Shown: positions 16,427-25,048, counted from the stretch's first letter. The stretch: DNA of 64,000 nucleotides from Bisbaumannia sp015645095 (GCA_036871055.1 CP141893.1:2294001-2358000), one strand, 5' to 3'. Notes: generated from the sequence alone by a model not told the origin. Numbers and translations are program-made.

Positions 16427-17375
16427 CCTCCTGCCCGAGGAAGAGAAACTCTGGCCCTCGCGCCTCTTCGCCCTGGTCTATGCCGCCGGCGCGGTACTGA
16501 TGGCCGGTTATGCCCTGTGGCACTACCTGATGGGGGACTATGGCCTGATCCCCCTGCCAGCGCTGCTCAGCCTGCTGCTGGTGGGCGCTACCCTGTTGCG
16601 CCTGAGCCACCACCCCCAGCGTTACCTCTCGGCCTATCTGGTGCTGATCAGCGCCTACCTGCTGATCGCCGTGGAGGTCGCCAAGCTGGAGGGGGGCGCC
16701 GGCCTGTGGCTCGGCCTGCCACCGGTACTGGCCTTCCTGGTGTTGCCGCCGGCCTCGGCCATCCTGCTCAATGTCCTGCTGGGTGGCCTGTGGCTGGTGC
16801 TGCTGGTCAACCCGGAGCAGGCCGGCGACCTGGCCATGGCCTATCTGGTGCTGACCCTGCTGGGCGCCCTGGCCGGCGGCGAGCAGGCCCGCCAGCGTGA
16901 GTTGCTGGAGGCCACGCGTCCCCACGATGACGAATGCGAGGCGCTACGTGCCAGCGCCATTCGCGAATGCCTGGCCCAGGAGTTCTACCGCGCCCGGCGA
17001 CTCGATCATCGCCTCAGCGTCCTGGTCATCCACCTGCCGCAGCTGGATAACCCGGGGGACGCCTTCGGCGGCCTGACTCGCCGGGAGTGCTTGCAACGCT
17101 TTACCGAGGTCACGCAACATAGCTGCCGCGCCCCGGATCAGTTGGGTCGCCTGAGCGATTCCCTGTTCTGGCTGCTGCTGCCGGATACCGGCCAGAATGG
17201 CGCCCTGATGGTGCGCCAGCGCCTGCTGGATGCCCTGGAGCGGATCACCCTGCCCGACGGGGCGGGCCTCTCCCTGCGAATGGCCCTGTGTGCCCCCCAC
17301 GACACGGAGAGCCTGGCCACCTTCGAGCAACGCCTGGAGCTCAAGGCGCATCTGCTGATGGAGTCGACCACTTGA
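16419..17375 (+). CDS. Membrane protein with degenerate GGDEF domain
   Basis: A 318-residue protein with about five membrane segments up to residue 145, then a cytoplasmic GGDEF-like domain. The helix AQEFYRARRLDHRLSVLVIH matches the usual start of GGDEF domains. The segment DQLGRLSDSLFWLLLPDTG aligns with the classic (D)xxGRxGGDEFxxLLPxT, with SDSLF replacing GGDEF. The metal- and GTP-binding residues are therefore lost, so it should not make c-di-GMP. A sensory or scaffold role is possible. It overlaps the upstream gene by 8 bp and the downstream DedA-PAP2 gene by 4 bp, so the three are almost certainly one operon. Confidence 0.65.
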   Translation: MPSLLPEEEKLWPSRLFALVYAAGAVLMAGYALWHYLMGDYGLIPLPALLSLLLVGATLLRLSHHPQRYLSAYLVLISAYLLIAVEVAKLEGGAGLWLGLPPVLAFLVLPPASAILLNVLLGGLWLVLLVNPEQAGDLAMAYLVLTLLGALAGGEQARQRELLEATRPHDDECEALRASAIRECLAQEFYRARRLDHRLSVLVIHLPQLDNPGDAFGGLTRRECLQRFTEVTQHSCRAPDQLGRLSDSLFWLLLPDTGQNGALMVRQRLLDALERITLPDGAGLSLRMALCAPHDTESLATFEQRLELKAHLLMESTT

Positions 17376-18778
17376 ACCTTGCCGACTGGCTCTACCAACT
17401 CACCCCCTCCCCCGGGCTTCTGCTGCTGATCATCGGCACCATCGCCCTGCTGGAGAGCCTGGCCCTGGTGGGCCTGATCGTTCCCGGGGTGGTGCTGATC
17501 ACCGCCGCCGCCTCCCTGGCCGGCCATATGGCGTTGCCGGCGCCCTGGATATTGCTGGCCGCCTTCATCGGCGCGGTGATCGGTGACGCCTTGAGCTTCG
17601 CCCTGGGCTATACCCAACGTGAACGGGTGCCGCGCCTGTGGCCCTTCAATCGCCACCCGGAGTGGCTGGCCCGAGGCGCGCGCTTCTTCCAGCGCTATGG
17701 CGCCCTGTCGGTGGTCTTCGCGCGCTTCGTCGGGCCGGTGCGCCCCGTCGTGCCGCTGATCGCCGGCATCCTGCATATGTCGCCCTGGGCCTTCGCCTGG
17801 GCCAACCTGGTCTCGGCCCTGCTCTGGGCCCCGGCCTATGTGCTGCCCGGCTATCTGCTCGGGCGTACCTGGCAACAACTGCTGATGATTCCCCCCGGGA
17901 CCCAGCAGTGGCTGCTGTGGCTGGCCATCATCGTGGCGGGGGCAGCGCTCGGCTTCAGCTGGCTGCGCCATCAACTGGCCCGGGAGGGGCGCCTCTATCG
18001 GGGGCTCGCCCGCCTGGCCCGGGGCAGCAGCGGCCGGCGGCGGCTCTGGCAACTGATGCGCGCCCCGCATCCCCGTGGCGAAGTCCCCCTGGCCTCCCTC
18101 AGCCTGCTGATGGTCAGTCTGGTGGCACTCTGCCTGTGGAGTCTCTGGGTGCTGGAGGCCCGTGGCCCCCTGCCCATGGACAGCGAGATCCACGCCCTCT
18201 TCGCCGCCCTCGACTGGCCCTGGCTCGAGAAGACGGGGCAGTGGCTGGCCCGGGTCGGCGACGCCTACGGCATCCTGGCCCTGGCCCTGCCCTGGCTGCT
18301 GTGGCTGCTCTGGGCCCGGCATCTGTCTGCCTTCCTGCACCTGGCCCTGGGGTTGGGTGGCATCGCCGTCGCCAACACCCTCTTCAAGCACTTGGGCGGC
18401 CGTGCCCGTCCCGAGACTCCGGACTACCTGAGCGGTTCCCTGGCCTACCCCAGCGCCCATACCTCCACCGCCGTGGTGCTGTTCGGCCTGGCTGCCGCCT
18501 TCGCCGCCCAGGAGTTACCGCCCCGGCACCGCGCCTGGCTCTACTGGCTGGCGATCCTCGCCTGCGTGCCCATGGCCCTGTCACGGCTGGCCATCGGCGT
18601 GCACTGGGCCAGCGACCTGGTGGGCGGCGCCCTGCTGGGGCTGGTGGCCTGCGCCCTGGTGCGGCTGAGCTACCAGCGCTTCTCCCACCGCCCCCTCTCT
18701 CCGGCGCCCTGGCCGGCGCTGGTGATCCTCTCGCTAGTATTGCTGGCAGCCAGGCTGGCCTGGCTGCCGCCCACGTAA
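17372..18778 (+). CDS. DedA-family / PAP2 phosphatase fusion membrane protein
   Basis: A 468-residue inner-membrane protein. The N-terminal half (to about residue 200) is a DedA/SNARE-associated domain, with ALVGLIVPGVVLITAAASLAG and FARFVGPVRPVVPLIAG. The C-terminal half is a PAP2-type acid phosphatase with all three motifs: KHLGGRARP, PSAH (for PSGH), and SRLAIGVHWASD. DedA proteins flip undecaprenyl phosphate or phospholipids, and PAP2 enzymes dephosphorylate lipid pyrophosphates, so recycling of the lipid carrier is a reasonable inference. The start is TTG at 17372, overlapping the upstream TGA, with GGAG 8 nt before it; no ATG fits the domain start. Confidence 0.85.
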   Translation: MNLADWLYQLTPSPGLLLLIIGTIALLESLALVGLIVPGVVLITAAASLAGHMALPAPWILLAAFIGAVIGDALSFALGYTQRERVPRLWPFNRHPEWLARGARFFQRYGALSVVFARFVGPVRPVVPLIAGILHMSPWAFAWANLVSALLWAPAYVLPGYLLGRTWQQLLMIPPGTQQWLLWLAIIVAGAALGFSWLRHQLAREGRLYRGLARLARGSSGRRRLWQLMRAPHPRGEVPLASLSLLMVSLVALCLWSLWVLEARGPLPMDSEIHALFAALDWPWLEKTGQWLARVGDAYGILALALPWLLWLLWARHLSAFLHLALGLGGIAVANTLFKHLGGRARPETPDYLSGSLAYPSAHTSTAVVLFGLAAAFAAQELPPRHRAWLYWLAILACVPMALSRLAIGVHWASDLVGGALLGLVACALVRLSYQRFSHRPLSPAPWPALVILSLVLLAARLAWLPPT

Positions 18779-18806
18779 GCTGGAAGCTGGAAGCTGGAAG
18801 CTGGAA
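18779..18806 (+). repeat. Four tandem GCTGGAA heptamers after the DedA-PAP2 gene
   Basis: Four perfect GCTGGAA units begin directly after the stop codon. An inverted TTCCAGC at about 18853-18859 could pair with them to form a stem across the intergenic gap. This is the same heptamer as after lipA. Confidence 0.9.
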
Positions 18807-18897
18807 AACAGCCTGTCCCCGCCACCTCCGGGGTCAAGGGTTTTCTTCTAGCTTCCAGCTTATGGCTTAAAGCTACGGACGCAGTCCGGGAGCCGGC

Positions 18898-19521
18898 TTA
18901 GCCCAGTGCCAGCCAGGCACCCACGCCGATCATCAGCACCCCGGCCAGGCGGTTGAGCAGACGCACCTTGCCGCGCTCGCCCAGCAGGCGCCGGGCGCCG
19001 CGCCCGCCGCTGGCATAGAGCAGCAGGCAGGCGAACTCGATGGCCAGGATCATCGCCACCAGCACCGCCAGCTGCGGCCCCAGGGGGCGCCCGGCATCCA
19101 GGAAGGGGGGCAGCAGGGCGACGAAGAAGGCCCAGCCCTTGGGGTTGGCCACGGCGGTGACCAGCCCCTGGGCGAAGAGCTGGCGGCGCGAGGCCCGCGG
19201 AGCCGACACCTCACCGGTGGGAATCGCCATCCGCCCCCGGGAGCGCCATAGCTGCATGCCCAGATAGGCCAGGTAGGCGCCACCCAGCCACTTGAAGAGA
19301 GCGAAGGCCTCGGGATAGCGCAGCATCAGGGTCGCCACCCCGGCGCCGGCGGCGACCGCCACCAGCCCCACCCCCAGCAGCTCGCCGGCCATCATCCACA
19401 GGGTGCGTTTGACCCCCTGGGTCATGCCCAGCACCATGGCCAGGGTCATGCACAGCCCCGGGGTCAACGACACGAAAAAGAACGTCGGCACGAACACCGA
19501 CAGCTGAGTTAGACCGATCAT
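18898..19521 (-). CDS. LysE/RhtB-family amino-acid exporter
   Basis: A 207-residue inner-membrane protein with about six hydrophobic segments. The N-terminal FVPTFFFVSLTPGLCMTLAM matches the TPGP-like region of LysE-family exporters (here TPGL), and LFKWLGGAYLAYLGMQLWRS is the second conserved block. These proteins pump amino acids such as homoserine, threonine or leucine out of the cell; the substrate cannot be told. I chose ATG 19521 because GGGAGG lies 5 nt upstream; a GTG two codons earlier is possible. It stands alone and converges on the DedA-PAP2 operon. Confidence 0.85.
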   Translation of the reverse strand: MIGLTQLSVFVPTFFFVSLTPGLCMTLAMVLGMTQGVKRTLWMMAGELLGVGLVAVAAGAGVATLMLRYPEAFALFKWLGGAYLAYLGMQLWRSRGRMAIPTGEVSAPRASRRQLFAQGLVTAVANPKGWAFFVALLPPFLDAGRPLGPQLAVLVAMILAIEFACLLLYASGGRGARRLLGERGKVRLLNRLAGVLMIGVGAWLALG

Positions 19522-19603
19522 CGCCACCTCCCTGTCAAATTAACCCGGCCGAACCCCGCGGTCGCTGCCCGGCGCTTCCAGATTCCACTCCCTGGCACCG
19601 GGC

Positions 19604-20233
19604 TCACGGCGACGCCGGGTCCCCCCAGCGGGGCATGAGCCGGTGCTCGATGCCCAGCTGGTTGAGGATCCGCGCCACGATGAAGTCGATCAGGTCTTCC
19701 ACCGTCCTGGGCTGGTGGTAAAAGCCCGGTGCCGCCGGCAGGATCACCGCCCCCAGGCGGGTCAGGCCGAGCATATGTTCGAGATGGATCGCCGAGAGCG
19801 GTGCCTCCCGGGGCACCAGGATCAACTGGCGACGCTCCTTGAGGGCCACGTCGGCGGCGCGCTCGATCAGATTATTGCTGGCCCCCGTGGCCACCGCCGA
19901 GAGGGTGCCCGTGGAGCAGGGGCAGATCACCATCGCCGAGGGCGCCCCGGAACCGGAGGCGACCGGCGCCATCCAGTCCTCCCGGGCGAAGCAGCGGATC
20001 TGCCCGGAAGCGGCGCCCGACCGCTCGCTCAGCGCCTCGGCCAGGCGCTCGGGCTGAGCCGGCAACCGGACCTCGGTCTCGGTGCTGATCACCAGGTGAG
20101 CGGCCTTGGAAATCATCACCCAGACCTCGCGATTGGCCGCCACCAGGGCCTCGATCAGGCGCAGGCCATACTGGGCACCGGAGGCGCCGGTCAGGGCCAC
20201 GGTGACCGGCGGACCGAAAGCAGGCTCAACCAT
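19604..20233 (-). CDS. ubiX: Flavin prenyltransferase UbiX
   Basis: A 209-residue flavoprotein that attaches dimethylallyl phosphate to FMN, making the prenyl-FMN cofactor of UbiD decarboxylases in ubiquinone synthesis. The start TVALTGASGAQYGLRLIEAL is the family signature, followed by VICPCSTGTLSAVATGASNNLIERAADVALKE split across the flavin site. The C-terminal PAAPGFYHQPRTVEDLIDF is also typical. Its start overlaps the end of mpl by 8 bp, so the two are co-transcribed. Confidence 0.94.
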   Translation of the reverse strand: MVEPAFGPPVTVALTGASGAQYGLRLIEALVAANREVWVMISKAAHLVISTETEVRLPAQPERLAEALSERSGAASGQIRCFAREDWMAPVASGSGAPSAMVICPCSTGTLSAVATGASNNLIERAADVALKERRQLILVPREAPLSAIHLEHMLGLTRLGAVILPAAPGFYHQPRTVEDLIDFIVARILNQLGIEHRLMPRWGDPASP

Positions 20234-21593
20234 GGGCCACCTCCAGGGCGGCCAGCAGCTTGTCGTGAATGCCGCCGAAGCCGCCGTTGGACATCACCAC
20301 GATGCGATCGCCGGGACGCGCCTCGGCCACCAGGGCACGGACCAGGGTCTCGATCTCCGCCTCGATGCGCGCCGGCACCGGGCTGGCGGCCACGACTTCG
20401 TCCAGCGACCAGTCGAGCCCCGCCGGCTGGTACCACCAGACCGCATCGGCCTCGGCAACGCTGTCGCCGAGGCGGGCCCGGAGGCTGCCCAGGCGCATGG
20501 TATTGGAGCGCGGCTCGATCACCGCCAGCAGGCGTCCCTCGCCGCCGGCGGCCCTGAGCCCGCCCAGGGTGGCGGCGATGGCGGTGGGGTGATGGGCGAA
20601 ATCATCGATCACCCGGATACCGCCCACCTCGCCGCGCAGTTCCTGGCGCCGCCGCGGGGTCTCGAAGCGCGACAGGGCCGCCGCGCCGCGGGCCAGGTCC
20701 AGGCCGCACTCGTGGGCCGCGGCCAACGCCGCCAGGGCATTGCGGGCGTTGTACTCGCCCGTCAGCGACCACTCCACCACGGCATCTTCCTCGCCATGAA
20801 TCACCCGGAAGCGGCTGGCATCCGGATGCTCGAGCACCAGCCGCCAGTCGCTGGCCGCCTCGGCACCGAAGCGCACCACCGGGCTCCAGCTCCCCATCGC
20901 CAGCACCCGCGCCAGGGCCGGGGCGTTATCGGCCACCAGCAGCCGCCCCTTGCCGGGGACGGTACGCACCAGGTGGTGGAACTGCCGCTCGATGGCGGCC
21001 AGGTCGGGGAAGATATCCGCGTGGTCATACTCCAGGTTGCCCAGCACGGCGATCGCGGGACGGTAGTGAACGAACTTGGAGCGCTTGTCGAAGAAGGCGG
21101 TATCGTATTCGTCGGCCTCGACCACGAAGGGTGCGCCTGGGGCGCCGAGTCGCGCCGAGACGCCGAAGTTGCGTGGCACGCCGCCGATCAGGAACCCCGG
21201 GGAGAGACCGGCGCTCTCCAGCAGCCAGGCGGTCAGGCTCGCAGTGGTGGTCTTGCCGTGAGTGCCCGCCACGGCGATCACCCGACGCCCGGGCAGGACA
21301 TGCTCGGCCAGCCACTGGGGGCCGGAGACATAGGGCAGGCTGGCATTCAGCACCGCCTCCACCTCCGGGTTGCCCCGGGACAGGGCGTTGCCGATCACCA
21401 CCAGGTCCGGCGCCGGCGTGAGATTCTCTTCCGCGTAGCCCTCCTGCAGGGTGATTCCCGCCGCCGCGAGCTGGGTGCTCATGGGCGGGTAGACGTTGGC
21501 GTCGGAACCGCTGACGTCATGTCCCAGCTCTCGCGCCAGCAGGGCCAGACTGCCCATGAAGGTGCCACAGATTCCGATGATATGCAGATGCAT
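20226..21593 (-). CDS. mpl: UDP-N-acetylmuramate:murein tripeptide ligase
   Basis: A 455-residue Mur ligase that recycles the murein tripeptide L-Ala-gamma-D-Glu-mDAP onto UDP-MurNAc. It has the N-terminal Rossmann start MHLHIIGICGTFMGSLALLA, the ATP loop GTHGKTTT at residues 110-117 and the EYNARNALAA segment of the central domain. The GTFM in place of the GxGGxGM of MurC separates Mpl from MurC. The frame is open 25 codons further upstream, but ATG 21593 has AAGGAGG 7 nt before it. It is divergent from the PPi-phosphofructokinase gene across a 339-bp gap. Confidence 0.94.
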   Translation of the reverse strand: MHLHIIGICGTFMGSLALLARELGHDVSGSDANVYPPMSTQLAAAGITLQEGYAEENLTPAPDLVVIGNALSRGNPEVEAVLNASLPYVSGPQWLAEHVLPGRRVIAVAGTHGKTTTASLTAWLLESAGLSPGFLIGGVPRNFGVSARLGAPGAPFVVEADEYDTAFFDKRSKFVHYRPAIAVLGNLEYDHADIFPDLAAIERQFHHLVRTVPGKGRLLVADNAPALARVLAMGSWSPVVRFGAEAASDWRLVLEHPDASRFRVIHGEEDAVVEWSLTGEYNARNALAALAAAHECGLDLARGAAALSRFETPRRRQELRGEVGGIRVIDDFAHHPTAIAATLGGLRAAGGEGRLLAVIEPRSNTMRLGSLRARLGDSVAEADAVWWYQPAGLDWSLDEVVAASPVPARIEAEIETLVRALVAEARPGDRIVVMSNGGFGGIHDKLLAALEVAHG

Positions 21594-21670
21594 CCCGAGC
21601 CTCCTTGACGATGGCGGGAGACTAGCATGGGCCCGAAATCGCCACCAGCGAGGCAGTCGACCCCGCACGT

Positions 21671-21787
21671 CAATGGCCGAGGGGCGCTGGGGACAGGTCG
21701 GAGCGGGGGTTTTTTGCCAGGGATGGCAAAAGTAGCGCCCAGGGAGGGGGTCACAGCGCCCCGCGACGGCCTATCCCCAGGGTAGCC
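21671..21787 (-). repeat. 117-bp dispersed hairpin repeat, copy 2
   Basis: This is the inverted second copy of the element at 6121-6237, in the 339-bp gap between mpl and the phosphofructokinase gene. Its central stem reads TTTTGCCA-tccc-TGGCAAAA, two pairs longer than in copy 1. The rest of the gap (21788-21932) holds a second dyad, TGGCTGCA at 21813-21820 and TGCAGCCA at 21849-21856. It presumably also holds the two divergent promoters, which I could not locate with confidence. Confidence 0.8.
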
Positions 21788-21932
21788 CCGAGCCCTTATG
21801 CACTGAGCATGCTGGCTGCAGTCGCCCTCCGCCGACCCAGTCTGCGGATGCAGCCAACGCCACTTTCGACTAAGATAGGCCCCCGACTTTACCCCCTTAT
21901 GACGATCAGCCCCCAGGAGCGAAGCTGCCCCC

Positions 21933-23192
21933 ATGGCCACGCACAATGCCTTCTATGCCCAGTCCGGTGGCGTCACCGCCGTTATCAACGCCAGCGCCTG
22001 TGGCGTGATCGAGGCCTGCCGCCGCCACGACGACCGCATCGGCAAGGTCTACGCCGGACACAACGGCATCATCGGCGCCCTCACCGAGGACCTGATCGAC
22101 GTGTCCCAGGAGTCCGACGAGGCCATCGCGGCGCTGCGCCATACCCCCGGCGGCGCCTTCGGCTCCTGCCGCTACAAGCTCAAGGATATCGAGACCCACC
22201 GCGCCCAGTACGAGCGCCTGATCGAGGTCTTCAAGGCCCACGATATCCGCTACTTCTTCTATAACGGCGGCGGCGACAGCGCCGACACCTGCCTCAAGGT
22301 CTCCCAGCTTTCCGAGAAACTCGGCTACCCGCTGACCGCCATCCACGTGCCCAAGACCGTGGACAACGACCTGCCGATCACCGACAACTCCCCCGGCTTC
22401 GGCAGCGTGGCCAAGTACATCGCCACCTCCACCCGGGAGGCGGCCCTGGATATCGCCTCCATGTGCGCCACCTCCACCAAGGTGTTCGTCCTCGAGGTGA
22501 TGGGGCGCCACGCCGGCTGGATCGCCGCTGCCGGCGCCCTGGCCGGCAACGGCGAGGGCGAACCGCCCCACCTGGTGATCTTCCCCGAGGTGGCCTTCGA
22601 CCGGGAGGCGGTGATGGCCCGGGTCGACGAGGCGGTGCACAAGTACGGCTACTGCGTGATCGTGGTCTCCGAGGGCGCCCACTACGGCGACGGCACCTTC
22701 CTCGCCGACTCCGGCAACACCGACGCCTTCGGTCACCGCCAGCTGGGCGGCGTGGCGCCGACGCTCGCCGGCATGATCAAGCAGGACCTGGGCTACAAGT
22801 ACCACTGGGCCGTGGCCGACTACCTGCAGCGGGCCGCCCGTCACCTGGCCTCCAAGACCGACGTGGATCAGGCCTATGCGGTGGGCAAGCATGCCGTCGA
22901 GCTGGCCCTGGCCGGCAAGAACGCCATGATGCCGGCCATCAAGCGCGTCTCCGACAGCCCCTATGAGTGGGCCATCGAGGCCGCGCCCCTGGCCGAGATC
23001 GCCAACCGCGAGAAGTTCATGCCCAAGGAGTTCATTCGCGAGGATGGCTTCGGTATCACCGAGGCATGCCGCCGCTACCTGTCGCCGCTGATCCAGGGTG
23101 AAGACTTCCCGCCCTTCGAGAACGGCCTGCCCAAGGTGGCCAAGCTGAAGCTGGCCAAGGTCGAGCGCCGCCTGCCCGACTTCACCCTCTGA
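21933..23192 (+). CDS. pfp: Pyrophosphate-dependent 6-phosphofructokinase
   Basis: A 419-residue phosphofructokinase interconverting fructose 6-phosphate and fructose 1,6-bisphosphate. The pyrophosphate type is indicated by GGGDSADT at residues 112-119, where ATP enzymes have GGDGS, and by PKTVDNDLP at 140-148 in the sugar site. Use of PPi makes the step reversible, so it can serve glycolysis and gluconeogenesis. Length fits the shorter bacterial PPi class. It lies 29 bp before pilD on the same strand, but the two have no obvious link. Donor specificity is inferred from motifs. Confidence 0.88.
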   Translation: MATHNAFYAQSGGVTAVINASACGVIEACRRHDDRIGKVYAGHNGIIGALTEDLIDVSQESDEAIAALRHTPGGAFGSCRYKLKDIETHRAQYERLIEVFKAHDIRYFFYNGGGDSADTCLKVSQLSEKLGYPLTAIHVPKTVDNDLPITDNSPGFGSVAKYIATSTREAALDIASMCATSTKVFVLEVMGRHAGWIAAAGALAGNGEGEPPHLVIFPEVAFDREAVMARVDEAVHKYGYCVIVVSEGAHYGDGTFLADSGNTDAFGHRQLGGVAPTLAGMIKQDLGYKYHWAVADYLQRAARHLASKTDVDQAYAVGKHAVELALAGKNAMMPAIKRVSDSPYEWAIEAAPLAEIANREKFMPKEFIREDGFGITEACRRYLSPLIQGEDFPPFENGLPKVAKLKLAKVERRLPDFTL

Positions 23193-23221
23193 TTTTCCCC
23201 TGAACCAGGAGGCGCCCCGCC

Positions 23222-24076
23222 ATGCTCGCCGAGCTTCCCCCCAGCGTATTGTGGCCCCTGGCGGCGGTGCTGGGGCTCTGCCTGGGCAGCTTCCTCAATG
23301 TGGTGGTCGCGCGCCTGCCGGTGATGCTGATGCAGGGCTGGCGGGCCGAGGCCCGGGAGGCCCTGGAGCTGGAACCGGAGGAGGACGAGCGAATCGGCCT
23401 GGCCCGGCCCGCCTCCCGCTGCCCCGGCTGCGGGGCGGGCATCGCCTGGCATGACAATATCCCCCTGCTGGGTTACCTGAAGCGCCGCGGGCGCTGTGCC
23501 GACTGCGGCATGCGCATCAGCCCCCAGTACCCGCTGGTGGAGCTGGCCGGCGGGGCCCTGGCCCTGGCGGTGGTGGTCCTGCACGGCGCAGACCTGGCGG
23601 CCCTGTTCGTGCTCGGCGCCTGCCTGGCCCTGCTGGCCCTGGCGGCGATCGACTTCCGCACCCAACTGCTCCCGGACGTGATCACCCTGCCCCTGCTCTG
23701 GGCGGGGCTGCTCTATCAATTGCTGTTCCAGCCCTTGATGCTCTCCAGCGCGGTGATCGGCGCCATGGCCGGCTACCTGTCGCTGTGGAGCTTCTACTGG
23801 CTGTTCAAGCTGATCACCGGCAAGGAGGGCATGGGCTATGGCGACTTCAAGCTGCTGGCGGCACTGGGGGCCTGGCTGGGCTGGCAGTTCCTGCCGCTGC
23901 TGCTGATCCTCTCCGCCGGCATCGGGGCCATCATCGGCATCGCCGTGCAACTGGCCCTGCCGCGGCTGCGCGGTGCCCCCCTGCCCTTCGGCCCCTTCCT
24001 GGCCCTGGCCGGCTGGGTGACCCTGCTGTTCGGCGCCCCCCTGCTGGCCTTCTATCAGGGCCTGACCGGGCTATAA
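23222..24076 (+). CDS. pilD: Type IV prepilin peptidase / N-methyltransferase
   Basis: A 284-residue inner-membrane aspartic protease that cuts prepilin leader peptides and methylates the new N-terminus. Two zinc-binding cysteine pairs are present (Cys67/Cys70 and Cys92/Cys95) in the methyltransferase loop. The catalytic aspartates are Asp144 (AAIDFRTQLLPD) and Asp208 (GMGYGDFK). About eight membrane segments are visible. In many gammaproteobacteria pilB and pilC precede it and coaE-yacG follow. Here coaE-yacG follow, but a phosphofructokinase precedes, so pilB and pilC are elsewhere or absent. Confidence 0.93.
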   Translation: MLAELPPSVLWPLAAVLGLCLGSFLNVVVARLPVMLMQGWRAEAREALELEPEEDERIGLARPASRCPGCGAGIAWHDNIPLLGYLKRRGRCADCGMRISPQYPLVELAGGALALAVVVLHGADLAALFVLGACLALLALAAIDFRTQLLPDVITLPLLWAGLLYQLLFQPLMLSSAVIGAMAGYLSLWSFYWLFKLITGKEGMGYGDFKLLAALGAWLGWQFLPLLLILSAGIGAIIGIAVQLALPRLRGAPLPFGPFLALAGWVTLLFGAPLLAFYQGLTGL

Positions 24077-24087
24077 CTTGCCGGGCC

Positions 24088-24115
24088 ATCAAGCGCCCCT
24101 AATCAAGCGCCCCTA
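24088..24115 (+). repeat. 14-bp direct tandem repeat between pilD and coaE
   Basis: ATCAAGCGCCCCTA occurs twice back to back (24088-24101 and 24102-24115), ending just before the coaE ribosome-binding site. It is probably a simple duplication. Confidence 0.7.
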
Positions 24116-24126
24116 AGGAGAGCCCC

Positions 24127-24741
24127 ATGAGCCTGACCATCGGCGTCACCGGCGGCATCGCCTCCGGCAAGTCCACCGTGGCCCGCGCCTTCGCCGAACT
24201 CGGCATCCCCTGGGTGGATGCCGACGATATCGCCCGAGAGGTGGTGGCGCCCGGCGAGCCCGCCCTGGCCGCCATCGCCGAGCGCTACGGCGAGCGGGTA
24301 CTGGACGAGGCCGGCGGCCTGAATCGCCGGGCCCTGCGCGAGATCGTCTTCGCCGACCCCGAGGAGCGGCGCTGGCTGGAGGCCCAGACCCATCCGCGCA
24401 TTCGTGAGCGCCTGGAGGCGCGCCTGGCCGAGATGGCCGCCGGCCCCGCCCCCTACCACCTGCTGGTCTCGCCGCTGCTCTTCGAGTCAGGGCAGGCGGC
24501 CCTGGTGGATCGCTGCCTGGTGATCGACGTGCCGGAGGCGGAGCAGCTCCGCCGCACCGCCAGTCGCGATGGCGTGGACGAGCGCCAGGCCAGGGCCATC
24601 GTCGCCGCCCAGCTGGACCGCCAGGCACGCCTGGCACGGGCCGACGATATCATCGACAATAGCGGTGACGAGGCGGCCCTGGCAGGCCAGGTCGAGGCCC
24701 TGGATCGCCGCTACCGCCGGCTGGCCGAGACGTCTCGCTAG
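24127..24741 (+). CDS. coaE: Dephospho-CoA kinase
   Basis: A 204-residue P-loop kinase that phosphorylates the 3'-hydroxyl of dephospho-CoA, the last step of CoA synthesis. The Walker A loop GGIASGKST lies at residues 9-17, followed by WVDADDIAREVV and LVSPLLFESGQ, both typical of CoaE. AAGGAG lies 6 nt before the ATG. It sits in the conserved pilD-coaE-yacG order. Confidence 0.96.
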   Translation: MSLTIGVTGGIASGKSTVARAFAELGIPWVDADDIAREVVAPGEPALAAIAERYGERVLDEAGGLNRRALREIVFADPEERRWLEAQTHPRIRERLEARLAEMAAGPAPYHLLVSPLLFESGQAALVDRCLVIDVPEAEQLRRTASRDGVDERQARAIVAAQLDRQARLARADDIIDNSGDEAALAGQVEALDRRYRRLAETSR

Positions 24742-24745
24742 GTTT

Positions 24746-24783
24746 TGTACGAAAAGTCGGCGAGCGCAGACCGTTTTCGTACA
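24746..24783. repeat. Inverted repeat between coaE and yacG
   Basis: TGTACGAAAA (24746-24755) and TTTTCGTACA (24774-24783) form a perfect 10-bp dyad around an 18-bp loop, starting 4 bp after the coaE stop. It has no T run, so a terminator is unlikely. It may be a small repetitive element or an RNA hairpin that lowers yacG expression. Confidence 0.6.
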
Positions 24784-24820
24784 GAGCCTAAGCCGCCATT
24801 CGCAAGACCGGAGTATTCCC

Positions 24821-25048
24821 ATGAGTCAGACCGCCCCCCTGGAAGTGCCCTGCCCCACCTGCCACAAGGCCGTGGCCTGGGTCGAGGCCAATGCCTATCG
24901 CCCCTTCTGCAGCGAGCGCTGCAAGCTGATCGATCTGGGCGCCTGGGCCGACGGCAGCCATCGCATCGCCGGCGAGCCCGCCATGGACGAGACCGAAATC
25001 GACGAGATGGTGCTGCGCGCCGAGCGTGACGCCGGCCTGACGCCCTGA
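24821..25048 (+). CDS. yacG: DNA gyrase inhibitor / zinc protein YacG
   Basis: A 75-residue zinc protein with the four-cysteine site Cys11, Cys14, Cys30 and Cys34 (CPTCHK and FCSERCKLIDLGAW). E. coli YacG binds the GyrB C-terminal region and inhibits gyrase. Its stop codon overlaps the next gene's ATG in a TGATG junction, so it is translated with the Tus-like protein. It is notable that a gyrase inhibitor and a replication-terminus protein are coupled here. Confidence 0.93.
   Translation: MSQTAPLEVPCPTCHKAVAWVEANAYRPFCSERCKLIDLGAWADGSHRIAGEPAMDETEIDEMVLRAERDAGLTP

Noticed and set aside
18779..18897. Possible small RNA or tRNA in the gap after the DedA-PAP2 gene
   Set aside because: No cloverleaf or T-loop signature; the gap is explained by the heptamer repeats and an inverted copy.
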